Part shown: positions 24,190 through 34,136 of the stretch, piece by piece
How positions within the stretch are numbered: position 1 is the first letter of the stretch
How the letters are laid out: each line of letters starts with the position of its first letter
Assembly (NCBI GenBank): GCA_035947875.1
Contig: DASZJQ010000110.1
Coordinates: forward strand, 1 to 64,000
Direction of reading: 5' to 3'
DNA: 64,000 nucleotides
DNA from: Bog-473 sp035947875
Lineage (GTDB): Bacteria > Actinomycetota > Acidimicrobiia > Acidimicrobiales > RAAP-2
Translations under genes and position numbers: made by a program
Notes under the pieces: generated by a model
Database searches by the model: none
Seen by the model: the letters and a program-made list of their open reading frames with translations, nothing else
What the model was told of the DNA's origin: nothing

Positions 24190-25251
24190 ATGCACAGCTA
24201 CCCGATACGACGGCGCCCTGGCTTGGCTCTACTGGCTCTGGCCGGTCTCTCCGGATTGGTGCTGAGCGCCTGTTCTTCGGCACCGGCGGCGGTCAAAAAA
24301 GCGGACCCGCCCACCACGACGTCCACGACCGCCAAGCCGCCCCCGCCGGCGTGCCCGCTCACCGGCTTGCCCGTGCCCGGCGGTGCGGCCGTACCGGCCC
24401 GACCGGCCCTCGCCGTCAAGGTCGACAACTATCCCAGCGCCCGTCCCCAAAGCGGTCTGGACAAGGCGGACGTCATCTACGAGGAGCCGGTGGAAGGTGG
24501 CATCACCCGCTACGCCGCCGTGTTCCAATGCCAAGATGCCGCATCGGTCGGCCCCGTACGGTCAGCCCGAAATATCGACATCGGCATCCTGGGCCAGTTG
24601 GGCAACCCGCTCTTGGCGCATGTCGGGGGCATCCCACCCGTGCTCGCCAACATCGACGCCTCGCCCATCGTCAACGTGGACCTGGGCGAGAACGGCTCGA
24701 TCATCACCCACCCGGCGGGTCGCTACGCCCCCTACGACACCTACTCATCGACCGCACAGATGTGGGGAACACACCCGACGATGACCACCCCGCCCCAACC
24801 GCTCTTCGGCTATTCCACCACCCCACCGGCCGGGACACCGGTGGCCAGCGTGAACATCAATTTCTCCGGTACCTCGAACGTGACCTGGACCTACAACCCG
24901 ACCACCAGCCAGTTCGAGCGCTTCTACAACGGGACGACTCCCGACACGCTGGCCGACGGGACACAAAACGCCGCGGCCAACGTCGTGGTCCAATACGTCC
25001 ACATCAGTTACGGACCCTGGCTCGAGAACAGCGAAGGCGGGCTCGAGGTGCAGGCCGATCTCTACCCCGACGCCAGCGGCCAGGCCCAGGTCTTCCGCAA
25101 CGGCGTCGAGATCACCGGCACGTGGCAGCGCGCCGCCTTGGGCTCACCCACCCAATTCCTCACCGCGGCCGGCACGCCGATCACCCTCCAGCCCGGACAG
25201 ACGTGGGTCGAGCTGGTGCCCGATACGATCGCCACCGCCGTCACTCCCTGA
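24190..25251 (+). CDS. DUF3048 domain lipoprotein (YerB-like)
   Basis: 353 residues from ATG 24190, chosen because it gives a compact signal peptide (RRRPGLALLALAGLSGLVLSACSS) with the lipobox L-S-A-C; an ATG at 24154 would add 12 unneeded residues. After a Pro/Thr-rich linker comes the DUF3048 core: ALAVKVDNYPSARPQSGLDKAD, VIYEEPVEGGITRYAAVF and VGPVRSARNIDI. The C-terminal third (QYVHISYGPW, PGQTWVELVP) matches the second domain of the family. It is an extracytoplasmic, lipid-anchored protein of unknown biochemical function. A hairpin terminator follows at 25270. It converges on recA. Confidence 0.92.
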   Translation: MHSYPIRRRPGLALLALAGLSGLVLSACSSAPAAVKKADPPTTTSTTAKPPPPACPLTGLPVPGGAAVPARPALAVKVDNYPSARPQSGLDKADVIYEEPVEGGITRYAAVFQCQDAASVGPVRSARNIDIGILGQLGNPLLAHVGGIPPVLANIDASPIVNVDLGENGSIITHPAGRYAPYDTYSSTAQMWGTHPTMTTPPQPLFGYSTTPPAGTPVASVNINFSGTSNVTWTYNPTTSQFERFYNGTTPDTLADGTQNAAANVVVQYVHISYGPWLENSEGGLEVQADLYPDASGQAQVFRNGVEITGTWQRAALGSPTQFLTAAGTPITLQPGQTWVELVPDTIATAVTP

Positions 25252-25269
25252 GCGGCCCTGACGCGAAGC

Positions 25270-25313
25270 GCTCCGGACTGATCACCCGAGAGGGGAGCGG
25301 GTCAATCCGGAGC
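25270..25313 (+). terminator. terminator hairpin after DUF3048 gene
   Basis: GCTCCGGA (25270-25277) pairs perfectly with TCCGGAGC (25306-25313), and an inner imperfect stem (TGATCACCC with GGGTCA) extends it. It lies 18 bases past the DUF3048 stop. No U-tract, as is common in high-GC actinobacteria. Confidence 0.6.
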
Positions 25314-25338
25314 TACTTCGATGCTGTGAGAGGGCGGC

Positions 25339-25359
25339 TCAGGTGGTGGCAACACCTGA
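25339..25359 (-). terminator. candidate recA terminator hairpin
   Basis: TCAGGTG pairs perfectly with CACCTGA around a 7-base loop, 15 bases beyond the recA stop on the minus strand. Together with the hairpin at 25270 it separates two convergent genes. No U-tract is present. Confidence 0.5.
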
Positions 25360-25374
25360 ACCACGGGGGAAGAT

Positions 25375-26433
25375 CTATTTGTCCAGCATGATCGGAAGAT
25401 CATCGGCGTCGACGTCGATGCCCTCGGCAGAGACCTCGTCAGCGACCTTGGGAGCCAGAGCCTGACGGACCCGGTCATCGACTTCGGCCATGAGCTGTGG
25501 GTTCTCCGTGAGGAAGACCTTGACGTTCTCCCGGCCTTGCCCGAGTTGCTCACCCTCATAGGTGAACCAGGCGCCGGATTTCTTGATGAAGCCCAGTTCG
25601 ACCGCCACGTCCAGCAGGGAGCCCTCGCGACTGATGCCCTTGCCGTACATGATGTCGAATTCGGCTTGCTTGAACGGTGCGGAACACTTGTTCTTGACCA
25701 CCTTGACCCGGGTCCGGTTGCCGATCACATCGGCTCCGTCCTTGATCTGCTCGATGCGCCGGATGTCGAGGCGGACGGAGGAGTAGAACTTCAGGGCGCG
25801 CCCGCCGGATGTGACTTCGGGCGAGCCGTACATCACGCCGATCTTCTCCCGCAGTTGGTTGATGAAGATGGCGATCGTGCTCGACTTGGACAGCGTCCCG
25901 GTCAGCTTGCGCAGGGCCTGGGACATGAGCCGGGCCTGCAGGCCGGGGTGGGAGTCGCCCATCTCCCCCTCGATCTCGGCGCGCGGGGTCAGGGCCGCCA
26001 CCGAGTCGATCACCAGGATGTCGAGCGCACCCGAACGGATGAGCATGTCGGCGATCTCCAGGGCCTGCTCACCGGTGTCGGGCTGGGAGATGAGGAGGTC
26101 GTCCACGTTCACCCCGATGGCGCCGGCGTACACCGGGTCCATGGCGTGTTCGGCATCGATATAGGCGCAGATCCCACCGTTGCGCTGCGCCTCGGCCACC
26201 GCATGCATGGCCAGGGTCGACTTTCCCGAGGACTCCGGTCCGTAGATCTCCACGATGCGTCCCCGGGGCAGCCCGCCGATGCCCAAGGCCAGGTCGAGCG
26301 AGAGCGCTCCGGTGGGGATGGACTCGATGTTCATGCTCATGTTGTCGCCCATCCGCATGACCGAGCCCTTGCCGAACTGCTTCTCAATCTGGCCCAGTGC
26401 TGCGTCCAGTGCCTTATCCCGATCCTCGGCCAT
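25375..26433 (-). CDS. recA: recombinase RecA
   Basis: 352 residues from ATG 26433, with GAGGAG 5-10 bases upstream; the frame is open further upstream but without RecA-like sequence. All landmarks are present: Walker A GPESSGKST, EHAMDPVYA, Walker B LVIDSVAAL, loop 1 MGDSHPGLQARLMSQALRKL, loop 2 with FINQLREKIGVMYGSPEVTSGG and the acidic C-terminus (EGIDVDADDLPIML). It promotes homologous recombination, D-loop formation and LexA self-cleavage. No intein is present. A perfect LexA-type box lies 107 bases upstream. No recX follows: the next gene is convergent, unlike the common actinobacterial recA-recX order. Confidence 0.99.
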   Translation of the reverse strand: MAEDRDKALDAALGQIEKQFGKGSVMRMGDNMSMNIESIPTGALSLDLALGIGGLPRGRIVEIYGPESSGKSTLAMHAVAEAQRNGGICAYIDAEHAMDPVYAGAIGVNVDDLLISQPDTGEQALEIADMLIRSGALDILVIDSVAALTPRAEIEGEMGDSHPGLQARLMSQALRKLTGTLSKSSTIAIFINQLREKIGVMYGSPEVTSGGRALKFYSSVRLDIRRIEQIKDGADVIGNRTRVKVVKNKCSAPFKQAEFDIMYGKGISREGSLLDVAVELGFIKKSGAWFTYEGEQLGQGRENVKVFLTENPQLMAEVDDRVRQALAPKVADEVSAEGIDVDADDLPIMLDK

Positions 26434-26881
26434 GTCTCTCCTCGTTATTTCGTGCGGCAATCTGTCGTGTGGTGACCCTACGGGCGGGGTGTGACAACGG
26501 CCCGGCCGCCTCTGCTTCTGTGCCTCGTCGCCAATAGTAACGAACATGTGTTCGCTCCGGGGGGATCCCAGCCACCTACAAACGGTCGCCCCCGACTACC
26601 TGGACACACGGGATTTCCACACCCACCACGGCCCTCGGGCATCCCATCCGAGCGGCTCGATCCGGACCGGGCCCGGACCGGGGTTCGGGGCCCTTCGGGG
26701 CCACGCGGGTGGGTGGCAGGCCGGGATGGCGGCCCGCGTGGGTCACGTCTCGGCCACGACCAATCGAAGAGCGGACACGTCCGGCGGTCCGGTTCGGAGC
26801 GACATCTGGGCGCGCCGTCGAGCGCTGGCCACCTGCTCGCACCGACCCTCGCTCGCCACGAATGCGTGTGATGCTGGATGG
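26434..26881. other. 448-base intergenic region between recA and divergent secreted protein gene
   Basis: This region holds the recA promoter with its LexA box (26541-26554). The frame leading into the secreted protein at 26882 is open through much of it, but composition there is Arg/Pro-rich and shows no domain, so I do not read it as coding. No RNA gene, repeat or second operator is evident. Confidence 0.6.
26541..26554. promoter_or_regulatory. LexA (SOS) box of recA
   Basis: CGAACATGTGTTCG matches the Gram-positive/actinobacterial LexA operator consensus CGAAC-N4-GTTCG at every defined position. It lies 107 bases upstream of the recA ATG in the otherwise featureless recA leader, so DNA-damage induction of recA is expected. 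It is also 328 bases upstream of the divergent secreted protein gene. Confidence 0.88.
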
Positions 26882-27613
26882 GTGCGAACCACGAAGGCGC
26901 TCGGCCTGACCGGCATGGTGGTGGCTGGTGCGCTGGCCGCCGTCCTCCTCGGTGCCCCCGGGGCCGGGGCCGCGCCCAACGCCGCCACGTTGTACCGCCA
27001 GTCCATGGCCACCACCCAAGCGTGGTCGGTGCATTACACCTCGTCGGGCACCGTCTCGAAGGTCTCCGATACACAAAGTGGCGATGCCGGTCCGGCGTCG
27101 GGGACCCAACAGGTGCTGATTCAGACCGGGGCGACGTCCGACCAGGCGTCGCTGATCGTCATCGGCCAGATCACGTACGCCAAGGCGAACGCCGCCGGCC
27201 TGAAGGATCTGATGGGCCTGTCGGCGACGCAGGCGGCGACCGACGCGAACCAGTGGATCTTGTTCTCCACGGCGAACGCGGCCTTTTCTCAGATCGTGGC
27301 CGGCATCCGGTCGCACGATGTGGCCGAGGAGATCGCCCTCAAGGGTCCGTTCACGCTTGGGGCCTCGCGCCAACTCGACGGTTACGAGGTCGACGCCATC
27401 GGGGGCACCCTCGAGGTGCAGGGCGCCAAGCCGGCAAAGGCCGTCTTGTACGTACGGGCATCGGGTCGCCCGCTTCCCGTCGAAGAGGACACAGTGGGGG
27501 CACAGGGTCAGCCGAACGGAGAAGATCACATCGTCTTCTCCCAGTGGGGCGAGCAGGTACGACCGAAGGCACCCGACGCCACCATCACCCTGGGGCCGGT
27601 GAGCGCCACCTGA
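26882..27613 (+). CDS. secreted protein of unknown function, paralogue of the next gene
   Basis: 243 residues from GTG 26882, chosen because it begins a clear signal peptide (VRTTKALGLTGMVVAGALAAVLLGAPGAGAA). The mature part starts NAATLYRQSM and shares order and spacing with the neighbour at 27708: an N-A-x-x-x-Y start, a V-H-Y strand, GTQ, then AGLKDLMGLSATQAA/AGLAHILGLTAAEAT, a W-(I/L)-x-F strand, IRSHDVAEEI/LRNKDVAAEL and a final FSQWGEQ/FSNWGQQ. The repeating hydrophobic strands suggest a lipid-binding fold like LprG/LolA, but no family is recognised. Divergent from recA. Function unknown. Confidence 0.75.
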   Translation: MRTTKALGLTGMVVAGALAAVLLGAPGAGAAPNAATLYRQSMATTQAWSVHYTSSGTVSKVSDTQSGDAGPASGTQQVLIQTGATSDQASLIVIGQITYAKANAAGLKDLMGLSATQAATDANQWILFSTANAAFSQIVAGIRSHDVAEEIALKGPFTLGASRQLDGYEVDAIGGTLEVQGAKPAKAVLYVRASGRPLPVEEDTVGAQGQPNGEDHIVFSQWGEQVRPKAPDATITLGPVSAT

Positions 27614-27674
27614 TCCGAAGGCATCGGGGCGACGTCCGTGTGGTCAGCTTTCCTGTCAGGATGATGGCCGTTTC

Positions 27675-27694
27675 GCAGCCGCGCCCGCGGCTGC
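27675..27694 (+). terminator. hairpin between the tandem secreted protein genes
   Basis: GCAGCCGCG and CGCGGCTGC form a perfect stem around two bases (realistically seven pairs with a six-base loop), 61 bases past the first stop and just before the AGAAGGGA ribosome site of the second gene. It may terminate the first transcript or mask the second start. Confidence 0.4.
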
Positions 27695-27707
27695 AGAAGG
27701 GAACCCC

Positions 27708-28445
27708 ATGCGCCGTTTTCCCGTGATCGTTGGCGCGGTCACATGCACCCTTGCCACAGCCGCCGGAGCATTGGCGGCGTCGCCGGGAGTGTCGGGAGCC
27801 GCCGGCAACGCGCAGGCTACGTACAAGGCCGCACTGGCCTATGCGGCAACGCAGAATGTGCACTACGTGTCCAAGGCAACGCAGGGCGCGGCCGTCCTCA
27901 GCGTCACCGGCGACACCAGTCCCACCGCGGGGACGCAGTCATTGATCGTCAAAAGCACCGCGGCAACGGAGACCCTCACGACCGCGCTCATCGGAAAGAC
28001 CGGATATGTGCGGGGAAATGGTGCCGGCTTGGCCCACATTCTCGGCCTCACCGCGGCCGAGGCCACGACCTACACCAACAAGTGGTTGTCCTTCCCGACC
28101 GGGAACCAGCAATTGGACGCATTGGTCAGCGGCCTCCGCAACAAGGATGTCGCCGCCGAGCTCAAGATGTCCGGACCCTTTTCGTTCGGCCCCGCCACGA
28201 CAATCAGCGGACAAGCGGCCCAAGCGGTCAAGGGATTCATCAGCGACAGCACGGGGAAGAAGGTCGCCACCACGCTCTACGTTCAGTCCGGCAGCACGCC
28301 ACGCCCCCTGCAGGAAGTGACCACCTCGACCCCGGGGAAAACGAGTGTCGCCGGGTCGGTGACCTTTTCGAACTGGGGACAGCAGACGCACGTGTCCAAG
28401 CCCTCCCACGCCGTCTCCCTTCTCTCCCTCGCTCCGGCTGGTTGA
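27708..28445 (+). CDS. secreted protein of unknown function, tandem paralogue
   Basis: 245 residues with an AGAAGGGA ribosome site and a signal peptide ending near AALGA/VSGAAG (residues 1-~32). The mature domain lines up along its length with the product of 26882-27613: NAQATYKAALAYA, NVHYVSKAT, GTQSLIVKS, GAGLAHILGLTAAEA, KWLSFPTGN, GLRNKDVAAELKMSGPF and TFSNWGQQ. It lacks Cys residues and a membrane anchor, so it is probably released or envelope-associated. A tandem duplication explains the pair. The shape recalls lipid-binding lipoproteins (LppX/LprG type) but without a lipobox. Confidence 0.75.
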   Translation: MRRFPVIVGAVTCTLATAAGALAASPGVSGAAGNAQATYKAALAYAATQNVHYVSKATQGAAVLSVTGDTSPTAGTQSLIVKSTAATETLTTALIGKTGYVRGNGAGLAHILGLTAAEATTYTNKWLSFPTGNQQLDALVSGLRNKDVAAELKMSGPFSFGPATTISGQAAQAVKGFISDSTGKKVATTLYVQSGSTPRPLQEVTTSTPGKTSVAGSVTFSNWGQQTHVSKPSHAVSLLSLAPAG

Positions 28446-28811
28446 TCACTGGCCGAGGCTGTCGGGGGGTGCCTTCGGCGCCACGTGACGCCCCGGGCAG
28501 CTGTCTGGCTCGGACCCCATGAAGTCCCCGGTCCTCGACGGACGTACCTCCATGGACCGGGCAAGAGTGTCCAGGCCAGTGGCGTCAGAGGACCTTGTGG
28601 GCACGGGGCAGCCGAGGCGGTCCCCTCCCCCGCTCTTGCGTCGCCCCGCAACTTCTATATAAAATATTCAATCGCAGTTTTCGGGGGGTACCGCCAGCTG
28701 GCGAGGGTTCGGTTACGTGCACCTTCTCTCGGCTCGCGTCTGCAGCCCGATCCCCGATTCTGTCGGGGTGCTGATTGAATGACCCGTTCGCGAACTGCTC
28801 TTTGGGAGGGT
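28446..28811. other. 366-base intergenic region upstream of ABC importer operon
   Basis: No gene is seen. The region holds an AT-rich promoter (28653-28671) and a small perfect hairpin at 28752-28768 (CCCCGA, loop TTCTG, TCGGGG) in the leader of the substrate-binding protein gene. That hairpin might influence translation or mRNA stability; no riboswitch class is recognised. Confidence 0.55.
28653..28671 (+). promoter_or_regulatory. AT-rich promoter of the ABC importer operon
   Basis: The stretch TTCTATATAAAATATTCAA is the most AT-rich site in its neighbourhood and gives several -10 matches (TATATA, TAAAAT). It lies about 140 bases upstream of the substrate-binding protein start. No clear -35 or operator symmetry is seen. 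Confidence 0.5.
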
Positions 28812-30215
28812 ATGGGGATGATCTGCAAAGGATTAGCCGAGCTTCGAAGGTCGGCGCTGCCGCTGGCCATGGCGGCCTTGATGGTCGCAGGGACGTCCGT
28901 CGCACTTACGTCGACGACCGCTGCCGCAGCGACGTCAGGCAGTCGAGCGCTGGCGTCGAGCGTGACCCCCAACGGCGTCTGGCCCGGGGTCGGCAAGATC
29001 TGTGAACCCGGACCCGGCGGTGCCTCCTCGGTCCGCGGTGTGAGCGCCAAGACCATCAACATCGCCGTGTTCAACGACGCGGCCAACACCGTTGAGCCGG
29101 GACTCGAGGCCGAGTTCCCCCAGCAGGCCCAGGCGTTCGCGGCATGGTGCAACGCCTCGGGCGGCATCAACGGACGGAAGATCGTGATCGACAACCGCGA
29201 CGCCGCGCTGTTCAATGCCGCGCAACAGATGACAACGGCCTGCCAGAGCGACTTCATGGCGGTCGGCGGCGGCATGGCCCTCGACCAGCCATCCGTCCCC
29301 ATCCGGGAGAAGTGCGGGCTGGGACAGATCACCGGTTATGTCGTCTCGAACGCTTCCGATCTGGCCACCCTGCAAGTCGATCCGAGCGGTATCAACACAA
29401 ACTCGGTCACCTCAGGATGGTTCGGGGCGCTGGCCAAGGCCTACCCGAAGGCGGTCAAGGCGGCCGGCATGGGGGGGCAGAACAACGCTTCCATCCTCCA
29501 GCCCGAAACGAAGTACGAATTCGGCGCCCAAGCGCAGGGTTGGAAAGTGGTGGACTTCCCTGAGCCGCCGGTCACGGTGGAGAACTGGGCGCCTTACGTC
29601 GAGGACTACCAGAGCAAGGGGGTCCAGGCCCTCTGGCCAGCCGACAGCGGCAACTTCCCTCCCTTCGCGCAAGCCATGACGACTGCCGGCTATCACCCCG
29701 CCTTCGTTGCGCTGGGGACACAGTTCGCCGACGCCCAGACGCAGCAGGCCGTGGTCGCCAACCCCAGTCTGCCCCCGGTCTACGTGGAGACGTCGTGGTG
29801 GCCCCTCTCGATGGCCTCGCAGAACCCCTCCACCCAGCAGCTGGTCAACGTCATGCACACCTACGCCAAGGGTGACACTGTCGACTTCGACAGCGAGGAG
29901 GGGGCCGAGGCGTGGCTCCTGTGGGCCAAGTCGGCCTCGGCCTGTGGCGCCAGCCTCACGGTGATGTGCGTACTGAACCACGCAGCAGCGGTGACGAACT
30001 GGGACGCCGGAGGCATTCAAGCGCCGATTGCAAGCTTGACGCTCTCCAACGAGAACCCCCAACCCTCGCCGTGCTTCGTCCTCATGAAGGGCGGAGCGAA
30101 GGGGTGGATCTACGACAAGGCGATCACCCAGCCCACGCAGTCCATCTGGAACTGCAACCCCAAGAACGTCGTCCACCTGACCGCGCAACAGCAGCAACAA
30201 ATAAACTCCTTGTGA
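28812..30215 (+). CDS. ABC transporter substrate-binding protein (type I periplasmic, LivJ-like)
   Basis: About 467 residues. GGGAGGG sits before two close ATGs (28812, 28818), giving a signal peptide rich in MAALMVAGTSVALTSTTAAAA; ATG 28779 is in frame but has no ribosome site. No lipobox Cys is evident at the cleavage region. The mature protein has type I binding-fold stretches: KTINIAVFNDAANTV, AFAAWCNASGGINGRKIV and VEDYQSKGVQALWP. It would capture a branched-chain amino acid or, as in many such actinobacterial proteins, another small organic compound, for the permease and ATPases that follow. Substrate unknown. Confidence 0.88.
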   Translation: MGMICKGLAELRRSALPLAMAALMVAGTSVALTSTTAAAATSGSRALASSVTPNGVWPGVGKICEPGPGGASSVRGVSAKTINIAVFNDAANTVEPGLEAEFPQQAQAFAAWCNASGGINGRKIVIDNRDAALFNAAQQMTTACQSDFMAVGGGMALDQPSVPIREKCGLGQITGYVVSNASDLATLQVDPSGINTNSVTSGWFGALAKAYPKAVKAAGMGGQNNASILQPETKYEFGAQAQGWKVVDFPEPPVTVENWAPYVEDYQSKGVQALWPADSGNFPPFAQAMTTAGYHPAFVALGTQFADAQTQQAVVANPSLPPVYVETSWWPLSMASQNPSTQQLVNVMHTYAKGDTVDFDSEEGAEAWLLWAKSASACGASLTVMCVLNHAAAVTNWDAGGIQAPIASLTLSNENPQPSPCFVLMKGGAKGWIYDKAITQPTQSIWNCNPKNVVHLTAQQQQQINSL

Positions 30216-30301
30216 GCCTGGGGTCGTCCGGGCGCGGGGAGGGGTGCAAACTGCATAGTGTTGCCCCGTCGGGCGACTGACCATTCTGTCGGGGGACGGC
30301 T

Positions 30302-32473
30302 GTGCATGAATTCATCATCTTCAGCATCGGTGGCCTGGCGGCAGCGGGCATTTACGCGATAACGGCGAGCGGTCTCACCCTCACGTACACGACGACGGGG
30401 ATCTTCAATTGGGCGCACGGCGCCATCGGGATGGTCTGCGCCTTCGCCTATTGGCAGATGAGCATCGGCTGGGGCTGGCCGACGCTCGTCTCGATTCTCG
30501 TCTGCCTCTTCGTGCTGGCGCCTGCCATCGGCATCGGGATCGAAGCGGCGGTGATGCGCAGGCTCGAGGGTGTCTCGGAGGCAGCCAAACTGGTCGTCAC
30601 GCTCTCCATCGCGCTCATGCTCTTGGGCGTCGCGCAATGGATCTGGAGCCCCACGACCTATCGCGCGCTGCCCCCACTCTTCCACAACGACACCTTGGTC
30701 CTCGGGTCGATCAGGATCTCCTATAACGACGTGACCGTCCTGATCCTGGCCCTGGTCGTCGCCATCGGGCTGCGCCTCTTCCTCTATCGCACCCGGATGG
30801 GCGTCACCATGCGGGCCAGCGTCGACGACCGGACGCTCACCTCGCTCAACGGGTCGAGTGCGAATACGAATGCCCGCAACGCCTGGATCATCGGCTCCAT
30901 GCTGGCTGCATTGGCGGGGATCCTCGTCGCGCCCACTCTCACCCTGTCGGCCTCCGCGCTGACGCTGCTCATCGTCAACGCGTATGCGGCGTCGGTTATC
31001 GGGCGCCTGCGCTCCATTCCGATGACCTTTGTGGGTGCGATCATCTTGGGCCTCTCCATCGCGTACTCGGTGGCCTACCTGCCCCAGAACCCCTACGTCC
31101 AAGGGTTCGAGAACGCGGTGCCTGCGATCATCCTCTTCATTGCCCTCCTGGTCCTGCCTCAATCGCGCCTGCGCGGGCACCGGCAGCTTCGGAGCCGCGA
31201 GCTCGCCTTCCGCCCCACGTGGAACGGCACCGGCCTGTTTTGCGCCGGCACGATCATCGTCGCGGTCTTCTTGGCCACCACCGTCGGCAAAGCCGACATG
31301 TTCAGCCTCAATCGCATGTGGGGGCTGGCCATCGTCGGGCTCTCCGTCATCCCCATCGTCGGATACGCGGGCCGCCTGTCGTTGTGCCAGATGACCTTCG
31401 CCGGCATCGGCGCCACGATGGTCGGGCATCTGGGAGCCCGGGGAAATCCCCTCTCCCTACTGGCTGCGGCCGGGGTGTGCGCAGTGATCGGCGTCATCGT
31501 CGGCATCCCTGCCTTGCGACTCTCGGGCATCTACTTCGCCCTGGCCACGGCGGCCTTCGCCATCACCATGGACAACTGGGTGTTTCCGCTCCCGGCCTTC
31601 AACTTGTTCGGGCATCCGTACGCGCCCTTCGGCTCGGGGTCGCTCGTCTTCGCTCCCTTCCACATCGGTTCGCTTGCGCTCAGTTCTCAGAAGTCACAGT
31701 TCATTGCCGGGTCGGTCGCCTTCGCGATCCTGGTCGTGCTCGTCGTCGCCCTGCGGCGATCGGAGTTCGGGCAACGCCTCCTGGCCATGAAGGACAGTCC
31801 CGCCGCGTGTGCAACGCTGGGCATGAACGGCCGTGCGTCGCTCATCGGAGTGTTCGCCTTCTCGGCCGCCCTGGCCGGAGTCGGGGGCGGCATCTACGGC
31901 ATGGCCCTCGGCAGCGCGGCGCCCGACGTCTTCCAGTTCTTCAGCGGGCTCTCCGTGCTCTTGGTGATGGTCATCTTCGGGATCACCTCGTTCGGTGCGG
32001 CGGGACTGAACGGCGTGTACCAGGGGTCGCCGTTCTTCACCAATTTCTTCCCTTCACTCACCCAATTGCCGCTGGTCCTCGTCGGACTCGGCGGCGTCGG
32101 CGTGGGGACCACCCCCAATGGGACCGTCCCGGGCAGCATCCGCCCGGTCTATCTCTCGGTGGCGCGGCGGCGGTGGCTGGTGGCCCTGATGGTGGCGGTG
32201 ATCGGGGTTGCCTGGGCGCTCCGTCTCGGCGGGGCGATCGGCAACTGGACGATGGCCATCATCTTGGCGGTCGATCTCGCGCTGCTTCCGGTCCCGGCCT
32301 ACGTCGCCGACTACCGGGCGAGGATCGCGCCGCCCGCATTCGGCCTTCCCGAGCGCCGGTCGAAGGAAAAGAGGAACGCCTGGTTCGCCGAGGCAGTGTC
32401 CGACGAGGGACCTGTCGTGTCGGCCGACCCGCTCACCGCGCTGTCGGGGACCGGAGGCACCAGTGGGACTTGA
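30302..32473 (+). CDS. fused LivH-LivM branched-chain amino acid-type ABC permease
   Basis: 723 residues from GTG 30302, about twice the size of a single permease. Residues ~1-290 match LivH (GLTLTYTTTGIFNWAHGAIGM start, then TRMGVTMRASVDDRTLTSLNG). From ~330 the LivM half begins (LSVIPIVGYAGRLSLCQMTFAGIGA), with the EAA-like loop GQRLLAMKDSPAACATLGMN. Both halves carry multiple membrane segments. A hydrophilic C-terminal tail of about 45 residues ends in GTGGTSGT. One polypeptide therefore forms the whole membrane pore. The stop overlaps the LivG-type ATPase gene by 11 bases. Confidence 0.93.
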   Translation: MHEFIIFSIGGLAAAGIYAITASGLTLTYTTTGIFNWAHGAIGMVCAFAYWQMSIGWGWPTLVSILVCLFVLAPAIGIGIEAAVMRRLEGVSEAAKLVVTLSIALMLLGVAQWIWSPTTYRALPPLFHNDTLVLGSIRISYNDVTVLILALVVAIGLRLFLYRTRMGVTMRASVDDRTLTSLNGSSANTNARNAWIIGSMLAALAGILVAPTLTLSASALTLLIVNAYAASVIGRLRSIPMTFVGAIILGLSIAYSVAYLPQNPYVQGFENAVPAIILFIALLVLPQSRLRGHRQLRSRELAFRPTWNGTGLFCAGTIIVAVFLATTVGKADMFSLNRMWGLAIVGLSVIPIVGYAGRLSLCQMTFAGIGATMVGHLGARGNPLSLLAAAGVCAVIGVIVGIPALRLSGIYFALATAAFAITMDNWVFPLPAFNLFGHPYAPFGSGSLVFAPFHIGSLALSSQKSQFIAGSVAFAILVVLVVALRRSEFGQRLLAMKDSPAACATLGMNGRASLIGVFAFSAALAGVGGGIYGMALGSAAPDVFQFFSGLSVLLVMVIFGITSFGAAGLNGVYQGSPFFTNFFPSLTQLPLVLVGLGGVGVGTTPNGTVPGSIRPVYLSVARRRWLVALMVAVIGVAWALRLGGAIGNWTMAIILAVDLALLPVPAYVADYRARIAPPAFGLPERRSKEKRNAWFAEAVSDEGPVVSADPLTALSGTGGTSGT

Positions 32474-33201
32474 AATCCAAGAGGTCTCGGTTCGCTTCGG
32501 GGGTTTGGCCGCGCTGTCCGAGGTGTCGCTCAGCGCCGCTGAGGGCGCGATCACCGGATTGATCGGGCCGAACGGAGCCGGCAAGACGACCCTGTTCAAC
32601 GTGGTCACGGGGATGCAGCGACCCAATGCGGGGACCGTGCACCTCGACGGCCGGGATGTGGGCGGGCTCTCGTCCTACCGCCGGGCCCGGCTCGGGCTCG
32701 GGCGCACGTTCCAACGCCTGGAGCTGTTCGGGACCCTGACGGTCGCCGAGAACATCGGGGTCGCCGCGTCCATCGGGCAGCGAGGGGTGGTGAGGGCGAG
32801 GTCGAGAGCGATTCATGAAATCCGCGAGGAGACACTGGACCGGGTGGGATTGACGTCCGTGGCCAACGATCGGGCCGACACCTTGCCGACGGGGACCGGT
32901 CGCCTCGTCGAGCTGGCGCGCGCCCTGGCCACCAGGCCCAAGGTCCTCCTCCTCGACGAACCGGCGGCGGGCCAGGACACCGACGAGACCGAGCGTTTCT
33001 CGGACATCCTGCGCGATCTGGCGAGCGATGGCCTCGCCATTCTGCTGGTCGAACACGACATGGAACTGGTCATGAACGTCTGCCATACCGTCGTCGTCCT
33101 CGATTACGGCCGCATCATCTGCACCGGCACGCCAGCGGAGGTCCGGGCCGACCCCGAGGTCCAGGCCGCGTATCTCGGCACAGTATCGGCAGCCGTGGCC
33201 G

Positions 33202-33209
<8 letters not shown>
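32463..33209 (+). CDS. livG: ABC transporter ATP-binding protein, LivG type
   Basis: 248 residues from GTG 32463, overlapping the permease stop by 11 bases. Walker A is GPNGAGKTT, Q-loop GRTFQRLELF, Walker B VLLLDEPAAG and switch His in LLVEHDMELVM. The signature region reads LPTGTGRLVELARAL in place of canonical L-S-G-G-Q; LivG proteins often deviate here. The LivG-typical C-terminus (YLGT) is kept. It pairs with the LivF-like ATPase, whose start overlaps by 8 bases, to power the fused permease. Confidence 0.93.
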
Positions 33210-33990
<781 letters not shown>

Positions 33991-34136
33991 GAAACCCCGG
34001 TCTCGAGGGAGGGCATGCACTGAAGGAAGCGCCTCCCGATCGTCCGGTCCACAGTGACGAACGGCGCCCATGTCGCTCGAGCGTCTCCGGGTCCGGATTC
34101 TGATCGGGCGGTGGTGTGGTGCCGGCACCGGAGGCC

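Noticed and set aside
30110..31429. 439-codon antisense frame over the permease gene, rich in Asp/Arg/Gly
   Set aside because: Composition is typical of reverse reading of a hydrophobic GC-rich gene; no ribosome site or domain.
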